Source: Cinclus cinclus (taxonomy: Eukaryota > Chordata > Aves > Passeriformes > Cinclidae). Taken from it: DNA of 64,000 bases. Below are positions 49,970 through 61,140 of the stretch, one piece after another. Both the position numbers and the translations under genes were made by a program. Every line of letters starts with the position of its first letter. Position 1 is the stretch's first letter. The DNA lies in NCBI RefSeq assembly GCF_963662255.1, contig NC_085047.1:95487619-95551618 (forward strand). Direction: 5' to 3'. The notes beneath the pieces were generated by a model, which saw nothing but the letters and a program-made list of their open reading frames with translations, had not been told where the DNA came from and ran no database searches.

Positions 49970-50780
49970 AGGTTAGTGGGGTTTTGGCATGTTTTACCCT
50001 CAGTTCCCAGAGATCATGGTTATTCTTTAGCTGCATGGGTGGTATGTATCTGCAGGATAGGAGGAATATATCTGCAGGGCAGGGGAGACCTGGTGGTTAT
50101 TAAAACTACTGGATGCTCTGATCTCACAGATTCTGTGCAGAAAGCAGCTGGTACTCAGGCTCTGTGTGAGAGGGGTAGGTTTACAAGGTCTCTTATGTTA
50201 GCACCTATAAATCCTGCCAGATTAACCCTTCTTATTCAGGGTCTTCCAGACAGTCTCAAGACTTTTGGAGCAAAGTTATAGAATGGAATATGGGAGGATC
50301 ATGTCCAAAACACCACAGCTCCTAAGCAGCAAGAGGGATGTGTGCAGCCAATGGATGTAGCTACCTGCAGTGGATTTGTGTAGGAATTAGTGAGTTATGG
50401 GTGCTGGATGGGAAGGCTTGTATTGTATTGTTATTGCTAAAGCTCCTGAGCATCCCACAGCAAAATTTTCCATCTGGCTTTCAGAGGAAAAAGGTTTTAA
50501 GGTTGAAATTCTCGAGGGGGCTGCTGATACAAGCCTTTTAGGATTTAATTTAAGTTGTGGGCAAACCAGGAAATTCCCAAATAGAATTTTATGGAGTGAG
50601 AGGCACTAGGTTGCCAGGGATACAAATAGAATGTGAAAGAACGTGGGATAATTTTTATAAATCTATCAGAGACACCAATATTGTCTTCTACCAAAGTTAC
50701 TAAAGTAAAACAATAACCCCTGCCAATAGCAGCACTTACAGGGACTGACAAAGTGTTGACATATTGGGAAAAAAAAAAAG
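49970..50780 (+). pseudogene. Probable upstream part of a decayed endogenous retrovirus
   Basis: Composition changes from AT-rich to balanced at about 49970 and open pieces appear on the plus strand (49976-50281, 50338-50541, 50397-50609), all without recognisable catalytic motifs. They lie directly before clear reverse-transcriptase sequence in the same orientation, so they may derive from the gag-protease end or the start of pol. No DTG/DSG protease motif and no LTR or primer-binding site could be identified. The assignment rests on position and composition only. Confidence 0.4.
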
Positions 50781-51194
50781 TCATCATTAAAATGACTCAT
50801 TCATCTTATAATTTACCAGTGTGGCCAGTAAAAAGTGAACTGGGCAGTGGCATTTTACAGTTGATTACAAACAATTAGATGCTAATGCTCTTTTAACTGC
50901 TGTAGTTCCAGATATTGCTGAGACAGTGACACTGATAGAGGGAGCTGCTCATGCTTGGATGCCTGCTCTAGGTTTTAAAACACATTTTTCATTAGTCCTT
51001 CACTTGAACAGGATGAAGTGCAGTTTGCCATTACACAGTGAAAAGTTCAATATACCTTTAACAGGCTTCCTCAGAGGTGCAAGCATTCATCCATGATTGC
51101 TCATTGCTGCATTTGCTGTATTTTTACTGATGGTGCAACATCAAATGTGAAACTGCCAAAACATAGATTATATTCTAAATGGAGGAGATTCCCA

Positions 51195-51231
<37 letters not shown>

Positions 51232-51500
51232 TAAGAGAAGTATGAGAAGCAGTAAATGAAGAAAAAATTGAAATTACACCTGAAATATGTCAAAGAGTAA
51301 GTAAAAAAGTAAAATTTTGGGATATTTGGTGGATAGCAGGCATCACAGCAGTTCCTCTGCTTTAAGAAAAATAAAATTAATACAGATGCTCTAACCTAAG
51401 AAGAATTACAACAGTTAATGGGGACCTTGTAGGAAAAAAACATATACCTGGATTTTCTATGATTGCTCAGTCACATTAGGTCACACTTACAAGGAAGGTC
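50781..51500 (+). pseudogene. Endogenous retrovirus pol: reverse-transcriptase remnant
   Basis: Plus-strand pieces in different frames fit successive parts of a retroviral reverse transcriptase. A piece at 50801 reads SSYNLPVWPVK, the N-terminal fingers. A piece at 50908, one frameshift away, contains PDIAETV and AAHAWM, in the early palm. After a 34-A run (51196-51229) a piece near 51444 reads IPGFSMIAQ, in the thumb/connection region. Stops and frameshifts interrupt all of it and the catalytic YxDD region is not recognisable, so it cannot make enzyme. The residues are closest in style to gamma/epsilon-type (class I) bird ERVs, though class assignment needs a search. Confidence 0.75.
51196..51229. 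repeat. Poly-A run of 34 inside the pol remnant
   Basis: Thirty-four consecutive A's lie between two recognisable reverse-transcriptase segments. A homopolymer of this length is not part of any pol gene, so it is either an expansion of a shorter A-run or the tail of a small retroposed insertion. Confidence 0.95.
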
Positions 51501-52019
51501 TGTATTTTACTGCATAGGGCAAATGTTGGCCCCTAAACAGGAATAATTATGAAAATATTCTTAAAGAATGCCCTCAGTGTAGAATAAAATTAAAATTAGA
51601 TCACCATGCAAAGGTCAGCCACACAAAACAGTAAAGGAAAAGCCTTTTGGACTATCTGGTAAATTGATTTTATCAGGTCACTTAGACCCACTACAAGATA
51701 CTGATAGACCCTCACAGATGTAGTAGCAGTCTCTGGGCAACTCATGGCAACTAAAGGTCAAAAGGCTGATCCTGGTTCTCAAGGCTGATCCTACTCCTTC
51801 GTAATACCATACAAACTTATAGTGGGACACATTTCTCCTATAAGGAGGTACAAGAATGGGTCTAGCTGGAAGGAATTCTGTGTGCATTCTACAACTTGTA
51901 TTGCCATGAGAAAAATGTATTCAGAGAAAGGGCTAATTACTTATTGGAAAAGAACCTTTAAGCCACACATGACCTAGTAGGACACTGGATTTTCCAGGGT
52001 ATTTTACCAACTAAATGTT
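51501..52019 (+). pseudogene. Endogenous retrovirus pol: integrase remnant
   Basis: Plus-strand fragments in shifting frames resemble retroviral integrase. A CPQC pair at 51569-51580, in the right place for the second half of the HHCC zinc-binding domain, is followed by a region near 51640-51730 resembling the start of the catalytic core. It carries in-frame stops. RNase H sequence between the RT and this part appears to be deleted, since only about 100 bases separate the thumb-like piece from the zinc-binding piece. The catalytic DDE triad cannot be read. Non-functional. Confidence 0.65.
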
Positions 52020-52766
52020 TTGTATGATCTCACCAAATGTTCTTTGCAAAACCTGAATTGGGTATTCCACCTTCCATTGAAGCAAAACATCCTAGAGTAT
52101 TGCAACCAGCCTGTTATAACTTTGCCACAGATCAGAAATGTACCTATGACTCTAATTAAATCTCATGGACCACTTCGGAATCTACTAATGGCAGTGGTAC
52201 AAAGCATAGAGTTAGTGCATAGTGGATTTTTCCTTCTTTTTAATGGGGAATCTGGCTGGTCAACCCCCCCTGAGACTTGTGTTATTTACTTTCTCAGGAA
52301 TGATACTGGGAATGATGCCAACACATCTCCACTGAAGATCAAGTTAGGCACTGAAGGACTGCTCATCCTTCTCATAGAAGAAATCAGCACTAGAATGAGC
52401 CAAATTGGGCACATAAATCAAGAAGCTAAATACACTGAGTGGAAACCTCTACTTTGTTTACCTAGTATGATAACTATGGCACAGGTCATCACCACTCTTA
52501 ATCCCAAATGCATTTATATTAAAACTGCTAATGAAGCAAGTTGTAATTGTACAAATTTAGGATCTCTGCCTAGTAACATGAATTTGACAGAGGGAAATAC
52601 CATAATATCTGAAACACAATTTCTAAGCAGCAACACGGAAATTAATTTGGTCCAAGATGCCTCCTTCAGAAGTGTAATAGATGTTACACGGACAGCAGCT
52701 TGTAACACCAGCAGTGAGCATTACAGTGAGTATGGAGAGGGAAACAGCAGCCGTGTGGATGTATGA
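52020..52766 (+). pseudogene. Endogenous retrovirus frame: integrase C-terminus run into env-like sequence (248 codons)
   Basis: This is the longest open frame of the window. Residues about 30-75 (QPVITLPQIRNVPMTLIKSH and onwards) resemble the C-terminal barrel of a retroviral integrase. Residues about 110-248 contain potential N-glycosylation sites (NCT at 176, NLT at 188, NTS at 219, NSS at 242, with NDT at 94 and NTS at 101) and several cysteines, as in an env surface subunit. No signal peptide, furin site or fusion peptide is seen. The ATG used here is merely the first in the frame and lies inside pol homology, so it is unlikely to be a natural start. It ends with TGA at 52764-52766. Openness may be chance survival; everything upstream is broken. 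Confidence 0.6.
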
Positions 52767-53185
52767 TGGTCCACAATTGGAACTGTGATGAGGTATATTG
52801 GCACAGGACAACTTACACCCTCAAAATCCATCCCACTACCTCCAAGGCTCTTTGAATAAGACTCTTTGAATCTCATCTCCATAGATTTATAGAATTAGGC
52901 CCTTTTCCATCAAATATAAACCCAGCAACAAGTGGTATTTAATCTTTCATGGTCCTTTAAATGAGTGGAATCATCAATGCAGAGTAAAATCCCTGCAAGT
53001 AAGCCTGTTAACATGGATGCAAGGTGGTTATTATGGCTGCATGAACAGGCTCTCACCTCTCTGAAACTATCAAGGAGAGGTGTGACTAGTATCCTGGGGA
53101 CAGGATTATGGATATTAAAGTGACATGAATGCTGAAATGCTAGCAAATGAAATAAATGACAAGTATTAAGATCCATTAAGGTTGT
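52767..53185 (+). pseudogene. Endogenous retrovirus env remnant (surface/transmembrane side)
   Basis: Balanced-composition sequence continues after the 248-codon frame with many stops. Around 53070-53170 one reading shows a small-hydrophobic stretch (GVTSILGTGLWIL) followed by sequence rich in A and N codons, which resembles the start of a retroviral transmembrane subunit in a badly mutated state. Retroviral character then fades into AT-rich DNA, with no polypurine tract or 3' LTR visible, so the element is truncated at its 3' end. Confidence 0.45.
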
Positions 53186-53866
53186 GACTGACTACTTAGC
53201 ATGAATTTTAAAAATGCATATTATGATGGAGAAGATTAGAAGATGAAAATAGTTCATCAGTAGGCCTTTTTCTTATTCTGAAAATAAAAAAAATTACAAT
53301 CATTAGTAGTTGCAAAACCAAATTTTTACATAAAGGATTTAGCTTAACCTAGATGCCAAAAATCCTCCCAAATAAAGATGACTGGTGATGTTTTGCAGTT
53401 TGTGTGAGTGGCATGTGGCGCAGAAGTAATTTAATGTGCAATTCTTCTCAGCAGTAAGTCATTCTTGACACAACATTTATAACATCAGAAAATATAAACA
53501 AGGAAAAAGAAAAAAAGAAATAAAAAAATAAAATCATTCCACTTAGATAGTTTCTACTGTCATTTTGACTAATCATCCACAATACATCTGTTACCAGTAA
53601 AGGAGAAGAAAATCTTTGCAGCCTGAGAGGTTTAAAGCGTACTTAGACAGCATTTAATTGAAAAGATTATACAAAAGCATTCATAGAAATGATAGATGTT
53701 TCACCCCAGAGAACTCATGACTCTGGGACATTTTTACAGCTCTGAAACAAACATTTAATTTTGTAGGATTCAGGAAGAAGCTGAAGACTATAACACTGTC
53801 CTAGTAAGAGATTTTTTTAATTAGAATGCCTATCACTATCGTAAAGTCACAGCATTTTGTAGTTGT

Positions 53867-53898
<32 letters not shown>

Positions 53899-54764
53899 AG
53901 AAAAGAAAGATTTATATGTTTGTTTTTCATAAAAGCAATCTGAACATATGCCTATGAAAGCCACACATACACATGCAGGATTTAACATGCAAGATGACCT
54001 GGAAGTTCAAAGCATATTTTTTAACTATTGGGATACAGATTTTGATTTCAAAATGCATAGAAAAAAATAAACTCAAATTGTGTACAATGTATATAATATT
54101 GGAACAGAGACTCAGGAAAATTAATCTGTGGCCTTTATTTTCTCCTTTTCAAGAAGGTACAACTGTAGAAGGATGACTACATCATGACATCGGCCGCCCC
54201 TTCCTTTAGGGTCAAGGCAGATTGAAGTTTGCACCCAGTGTGGTACAGTTATCACATGCAAGCCACTATGTATTCCAGATAGAACACTGTGAATAATCAA
54301 AAACTGCAGGGCAAACCCGTCAAAGCTGTGTTTTAGTGTAGAGAAATCCCATGGTGTAAAAATGTTGGTAATAAGGGTAAAATTCAGATATAGTCAAAGA
54401 CAGCAGAGGGCCTGACTGGTGCAACATTTGAGATATCCAGTGATAACTAAGAGAGGATGAGAAATATAACACTCATCTGTGTTTGGCTGGATTACATCAG
54501 GGTATTTTAAAAGGCAGCAGGAGCTTTAAGCAACCAAGAAGATCTCTAGCTGTTCACATGATTTTCACTAATGGTCAACAAAAATCTTGTCAATACTATC
54601 GGTGGAAGTTTATTCAGCTTAAATTTAGGTGTCTAGGGCTATTTAAATTTTAATAAACTTGGAGTTAATTGTAATGACACAAAACCCTCTAGAGTTCTCT
54701 GCCTGTTTGAAACACTATAATGTTATTAAAATGAAAGTAGATGATGGCATGAGCTGACATGAAT
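53186..54764. other. AT-rich unique sequence with a GAT repeat
   Basis: Contains a (GAT)n repeat at 53868-53897. The part 54180-54560 is more complex and could be conserved noncoding DNA. No gene or transposon is recognised. Confidence 0.5.
53868..53897. repeat. (GAT)n trinucleotide repeat
   Basis: Ten uninterrupted GAT units, read directly. Confidence 0.95.
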
Positions 54765-54860
54765 TATGATCCTCCCTGGAGTTCTGGACAACTCTGGGAT
54801 CCCCAGCACAGGAAGAGCATAGACTGTTGGAGCAAATCCAGAGGAAGGCCATGAATCCTT
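54765..54860 (+). mobile_element. Short CR1 LINE internal fragment, plus strand
   Basis: CCTGGAGTTCTGGACAACTC, GGGATCCCCAGCACAGGAAG, GTTGGAGCAAATCCAGAGGA and AGGCCATGAATC match, in sense orientation, the CR1 ORF2 segment that encodes the LEYC...WSPQH.KD...LE.VQRRA block. Fewer than 100 bases remain, and the fragment ends at a trinucleotide repeat. No 3' tail is present. Confidence 0.75.
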
Positions 54861-54864
54861 TACT

Positions 54865-54934
54865 AATATTATTATTATTACTATTACTATTATTATTATT
54901 ATTATTGCTGCTAGTAGTAGTAGTAGTAGTAGTA
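54865..54934. repeat. Compound (ATT)n-(TAG)n repeat
   Basis: About 13 ATT/ACT units pass through GCTGC into eight TAG units. The compound array adjoins the CR1 scrap. Its ATT part is imperfect (ACT interruptions), its TAG part perfect. Confidence 0.95.
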
Positions 54935-57900
54935 TCCACTTGGATTACTAAAATGATATTTTCATTTCTGACCAGAAAAATGCAAAAAATAGCATTTTTT
55001 TTTTCCTGAACTGGATTAAAATTATTTCAGGCCGATACTGACCTCCATTTCTTTGTACTAGATATTGCTTCACCAAATTTCCACTTCTGATTTTATTGTA
55101 GTATTTATTCTATTCTTTTAGATCAAAAATCCAGGTTAACTGATGGAGTACAATAGTATTTTCTCTGCACAAAATATTCCTATGTATCTCTGGAGTCCCA
55201 TAGATGTAGAATTTGTGGAAGATACCATGTGCCCTGGAATTTCTTACATGTAGAATATAGACTTGGCTTGAGAAATCCAAAAGAGAATATTAAACATCTT
55301 CCAACAAAGAAAATTCTATAGTGAAGGATGAAATATCTTGAAATTATTTTCCAGCAATTGACTTGTCATTACACAGAAAAATTATTTTTAAATAATTTCT
55401 ACCTTTGTATCTTAAATTCTTTTCTATAAAAAAATATAAAAACATCATGAAGATCTATGAACTCAGTTTTGATTGAACCAAGAAAGAAATGCTTTTCAAA
55501 AGAGAAAAAACAAGTTGCATTTTGAGCATCAGGGTTTTTTTTATTTTTTCTTTGTAATAATCGCAAAGTTCAAACTACCTATGACCTAGTATAAGCATTT
55601 TTTAACTTTAAATTTAAGTGGATTTTTCTGAACATGTAAGTTCCATCACTGCCGTTAATTCATTAGGAATTGAACATGGCAATCTAAAGGAAGAGGATAT
55701 AGCCTACTAACAAAAAAAAAAGAGAAAGTGTTTTTTTAAGGCAAATTTATCTATTTATCTTCTAGTACAATTATTGTCCTGATGCAACTATCTTAATTAA
55801 AAATTCTTAAGAAAATAAATTAAAATCTCAACAGAATAGCATAGCACATCAGGTACAAAATAGCATTGGCATACTGAGGAGGGATAAACTTAATTTAGAT
55901 AGTTATTTTAGGCAACAAAAATCTTAAGATGATCCTACTAATACAGAGAAAACAAAATTATTGTTAAACTTAAGAAATAAAAATTGGTATTCTTAAAGTA
56001 AGCAGTAGGAAATATTTTGGAGGAAAGCATCTTAGAATTATACAGATAATGCTTTCTCAAAAAATACTAATTACACAATTAACAATGGGAAGATTAATAT
56101 AGCACTACAGGGGGACTATAAGTCATGCTGAACTTCAGCACAGAGATCTCATCTCTGTTCACAATACAGCACTAACACTTACTGATATCAACTAGGACAT
56201 CAACAAGGCATCTCTATGAGATCTCTGTGTTCCAGTCACCCATTCTGATACTATCAGTTTCAGTCCATTTTTTGTTCCTTTTAAGAAAGATAAAACATAA
56301 TTGTAAGGTCTTAGAATTACATTTTCTACCATAACAAATAGAACTTCTTCATTTTCCTCATATTCTTGAATAGTGTTATCACAGGTAACAATATTGCTTG
56401 TTTTCATTATTAGCAATCTTATGTGGAATAGTTTCACACCTTTTCTAATTCATTTATTTCAGTAAGGGACTTTGATAGTGCTATCGCTTATCTCTAAGGG
56501 TGAACCTATCTCATTTCTCATGGGGTTTTTAGAATCATTGCAGTTGTTAACAGTATTTTGGGGTGTTTCTTTAGTAATTTAGTTCAGTGGAATTCTTTCC
56601 TTTTAGATACTTATTTTTCTTCCTTAGTTTTTCATCAGGGACTTCAATGAATGTCAAGACAGAAAAGAAAAATAAACCAATGGCACATGGTCATCTTATC
56701 TACATATTAGGTATGAACCAGAGTCTGCATTCAAATACCAGTGTAAGAAATTGGGTACAAAAGGTAAATATTTAATAAGGTGTGCTGTCCTTCCTCTTTG
56801 TCATTCATGTATTTATAGAGAAAACAGTAATCAGTGTAAGTGCAAACTTAACTAATATGTAGTTCCCTAGGCCCTCTAGTTATTCCTTTTTATAAATTAG
56901 TTGCAAATGCTTCAGAGTATGAATGAATGAGCCACCTTTTTGTTTATTTGTAAATGCGCTTGACTTGGAATTTGCATTTGATTTTCAAACTGCATTTATC
57001 AAATGTATGTTTTCATTATCTTTGTAGAGAAAATTTCTCTTTTCTACTACCTCAATATTTGGCTAAATTGTCTATGTATTTCTTTCATTTTAATTTCAGA
57101 AGGTATTTTTATTCGGTTCTTATATCTCATATAATACATAATTTAGGAAACTATTTACATTTAGTATCATTCTTCTATTCTGATAGCTCAGTGATGACAC
57201 AGACTCTTTTTTTTTTCTGTTCATTATGGAAGCTTTTATTTTTCTTTACATTTGCATCCACTAATGAATGTTTTGAGTGTTTTCTGACACAGTTCTGCTT
57301 CTGTTTCTAATTAATATAGAAAGGTTTAAAGGTTTTGTTGTACTGAAAATCGTTCTTAAGGGGAAAGAGTCCACATCTTGCCTTGAGAAGATCAAAACCA
57401 GATATAGCTTCCATTGGAGAAGTCCAGTCCATCAGGCATGAAAACAACTTGTTATAGCAAAAGGCATTTTCTACCAGGTCAAGGTAAACCAGTGGCCCAA
57501 GATAGTCATATGTCTACATAAATCTTCACTCATTGTGACAAGAGGACAAAAACCTCAAGTAATTAATTAATTCTGAAGGATGTGTGCACTTTCTTATGAA
57601 TAAAATACCCATAATGTCTTTTAATTAGAAAAGACACATATAAGACATATGTAAGACAAAGTTTCCTGAAAACAGCTGTCCAGGAACAACTAAAGAGATT
57701 GGTTATCCATGTTAGGACATCATACTTGGAGCTCAATGTTTTTGAAAAGAAGTTTCTCAACCACTGACTTATTTTACTGTGAACATAACTAGTATATAAT
57801 TCCAAAAACAGAAACACAGTGTCCTTCTCTCTCCCCTCTAGCTGGAAAGAATTCAAATGTCATAGGGATAATCTAGAACAATATAAATGGGACATAGGAT

Positions 57901-59254
57901 CAACATAGAGAGAGTTGTTTTGTTTTCTTTTTTAGAAAATCACTATAATAAACCAAAGGCAGAACACAAATTAAAAGGAAAACAACCCAGAAATAACAAA
58001 ACCAAGCAAAAAAAAAAAAAAAAAAAAAAAAAAACAAGCCAAACCAAAACTACAAAAAAACACCCTTAAGTTTCAGAGTAATTTAAATCAAGGTCACAGA
58101 GCTTAATATTTTTTTTTATGTAGGTTGATGGGGATCTGTTGAGTTCTTAAATCTTAGTTAGGAACCAAGGCTACTTACAAAAATACAACTTGATTTGTCA
58201 CATTACCTGGCAGAATTCACTGCTGTAGTTGGCCAGCCTTCACAAGGTTGCTGGATTACTGGCAGTCCTGCAAGTAATGAGAAATAGCTCAACATGATGC
58301 CCCTGAGGCATCAAGCTAATATTTTCAAGTTTCAGAATAGTCATTGCAATTCTTTCCCTTGCTCATAGAAAGCCTCATTAGTATCTACTGCTACACAGGA
58401 TAAATGAAAATATGGGGATATAGATCAATGATACAAAATGTTGTCACAAACAAAAAAATAACCAAAATCATCTTGGGGGTTATAATTGTTTTTGGAACCC
58501 TCTTAGAGTATTTGGGATATGTGGAGTTTCAGATTCTTGTAATTCTTAACTTGAAGCCTAGGCCTCAGAATAGACCTTTCACAACTAACAATAAGCATTC
58601 TAATTTTTAAAACATCTACCCAAAATGTTACATGATTTTGGTGCATGTTTCAAACTAAAAGTTTGCATGTGGGAATCTCAATAAAAAAAAAAGAAAACAT
58701 TAAAAATTTTAGAAAAGCATGTGTTAATCTGAATATCATACTGGAAGTTTTAGTTTAGTTTCTTCCAAAAATCTTGGAATATAATTCATCCAGGTGAGAT
58801 GAGGTGAAATACAGAAAAGCAGATAAGAGTTTGAAAGGAACTTCACAGAGAACCTGCAGAAGGAATACCTATCATCCACTGCACGTAGATGAGCTAGCAT
58901 GGCTAAGGCTATCTAAGTACCACAGGAAGGCAAAACTCCCAGGAAAAGAGGAAATTAAAAATATTGGCAGTAGAAAAAGATGCTCTAGTATCTGCAGCTG
59001 TTCACTTAGAAAATAAGTTCAGGGTCTGGTATGGAGCTGGTGCTATGAGTAGTGATGTATGAACTTTGATGACTGTTTACTCCTTCCTGCAGGATGAAGA
59101 ATTATCTCTCTTTCAGTTAGACAAAATATAAGAGATAATAGTAATAGTGACAAACTACGTGTAAGAGGTTCAAAGTGGACATGAGGGAGAAAAACCTCAG
59201 ACTAATCTAGAATACCCACAAAAGCTCTGTCTGCTCTCATTCAGTTTTAGCAGT
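54935..59254. other. AT-rich unique sequence
   Basis: No gene is recognised. A 27-A run lies at 58008-58034 within an A-rich tract (57950-58065). The 118-codon frame at 56954-57310 is T-rich (F, L, S, C residues) and has the look of chance. The stretch 58200-58330 is more complex, possibly conserved noncoding DNA. Confidence 0.5.
58008..58034. repeat. Poly-A run of 27
   Basis: A homopolymer in an A/AAC-rich low-complexity context; possibly the tail of an old retrocopy, though no parent sequence is recognisable upstream. Confidence 0.9.
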
Positions 59255-59340
59255 AGTCATACTTTGAGGTTAGTGTTGGATTTGGTGACCTCCAGAAGTC
59301 CCTTCCAATCAACATTTATATTAATTTAATATTCTAATTC
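59255..59340 (+). mobile_element. Possible eroded CR1 3' end, plus strand
   Basis: TTTGGTGACCTCCAGAAGTC, CCCTTCCAATCAACATTTAT and AATATTCTAATTC resemble the last 60-80 bases of a CR1 3' end (a GATGACCTC...GGTCCCTTCCAACC pattern followed by the tail). The octamer tail is degraded and the match short, so this is tentative. Confidence 0.45.
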
Positions 59341-60991
59341 AGCTGTCACTATGTAGCTCTGCAAGTCTCCTTGAAGTCCCATGTCATACCTGCCAGACCC
59401 ACAGGATGTTTCAGATACCTTGTGGAATCCAAATTCATGCTTGATTATTATGTTTTGTAAAATAAATCAATCCTATATTAATACTAGGGATACATCTGAT
59501 AAGCATTTTCTTCTTTTGATAATTCATGTGTCAAAATTTCCACATTGTTAAAAAATACAAAACCTTTAACATTTAGAGGCTACAAAGCGGAGTGAACCTT
59601 ATCACAAGGGAGAGCCTTATGTGACACCAATTTTTCACAAAAGCAGCCACGGCACTGAAATGTGACAATTGATTCATAGCTCTGAAAACATTTAGTGCCT
59701 CCTGCCTGGAAAAGGCAACGTAGTTCAAATGTTATCAAAACATTTTGGGACTGTGGTTCAGTTAGTATAGACTCGAAAACCTATGTTAAGGAATTAATAA
59801 GCCCTTGTTTGATGCAACCTATGTATTTTACTAATTAAAATTAAAAAGGTAATAATGCCAAATCAGTGCTCAGCAGCAGCTATCCTGACACGTGTCCTGA
59901 GGGTGGCACCTGTGCTGGATCAAATCCTGACCAGCATTTCCCTCTAATTTTCCTTCAGCGTTATTGCGTAGATCTCCACTCAGCATAAGGGAACTCAAAT
60001 ATATGGAGATATTTCATCTGCCTGAAAATAGAATAGGACTGTTGATGTGGGGATTGTGTGTTACCAGACAAAATTTTGTCTGATTACCAAAGATATATGT
60101 ATCTGAGGTAACACTTGAAGTAACACAGTTGAATAAAAATATTACATTGCCTAACTCTGTAGCAATGTAATTGTAACCATTCTGTGCACAGTGAAGATCT
60201 TGTGGTATTTCCTTTATGTGAAGGAAGTCTGCTCTTTAGCAGGTGCAATATGTTGTTATATAGGCAAATGCAGATGTATATTACTCTACAAATATTCTAC
60301 AAAACAGGGCAATTTAATATTCCAATGGAAAATTAAAAGTAACTTACTTTCTGCATAAACCTAAACTATAATTCTGCAAGGCTGACATTTCTTGGGAGGG
60401 GCTGAAGAATCAAAAAACACTTTTAATCATAAACATCCACACTGTACTGAACCAAAATTATTTCAGACTCATTTTTGTTCTCATCATTCGGTACTTTTTC
60501 CCCCCATCATTAAATCCAAAACACTCTAGTTGTTAAGGTGAATTAAGTTATCCTTCCATCTAATAATCAGAATACAAAAATGTTCAATAAGGTAAGCAAG
60601 GTAAACATATTTCTTCCAGTTCCTCGTGTATGATGGAAATCTATAGGGAACGGCATGCAGTGAAAGAGATGGTAGTGATTAGTCTTACCTTATTCCACAT
60701 ATGTTATTGAAGAGGTGTCAGGTGATGACAGCTCAGGACCATTTGGGGCTGTATTTGAGTCAGTAATCTGAAGGTAAAGTCTTATAAAAAGATTTAGCAA
60801 TTTAAGATACACAACTCCACAAACAATGGGTACTGTGGAAACAGCAAGGCAACACATATAATAATGGCAATTCATGTGTTCATTACTTAGTGTTTCCCCT
60901 GGAGGAAAAAGAGCTTTCTGAGCTTTATTGTACAAAACTTAGTCATTTCTTTCTGATAATGCTTTTTCATGAGAGTGTCCTAAGGGTATAT
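59341..60991. other. AT-rich unique sequence, some complex stretches
   Basis: 59560-59740 and 59880-60010 are less AT-rich and look like ordinary complex unique DNA, perhaps conserved noncoding elements. A minus-strand frame at 60690-60935 with a hydrophobic stretch is discussed under findings. No transposon is recognised. Confidence 0.5.
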
Positions 60992-61140
60992 TTGTGTTAT
61001 GGTCATCAGCTAAGCACCACACAGCTTCTTGCTCTCACTCAACCCCAGGAATCAAGGACAGAATCAGATGGGTAGAAGAATAAAAGTGTGAAAAGTCATG
61101 GGTGGAAATAAAGACAGTTTAATAGAGAAGAAAAATCTGA
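60992..61140 (-). mobile_element. LTR 3'-end fragment, minus strand
   Basis: Plus-strand sequence TGTGTTATGGTCATCAGC, CAGCTAAGCACCACACAGCT, TCAGATGGGTAGAAG, GTGAAAAGTCATGGGTGGAA and ATAAAGACAGTTTAATAGAG is the complement of the 3' part of the LTR family seen in plus orientation at 36700-36861 (whose CTATTAACCTGCCTTTATCT block corresponds to AGATAAAGACAGTTTAATAG here). About 150 bases remain. It is a truncated or eroded LTR without internal region. Confidence 0.75.

Noticed and set aside
56954..57310. 118-codon plus-strand frame rich in F, L and S
   Set aside because: T-rich DNA explains it; an internal CTTTGTAG and TTTCAG add nothing firm.
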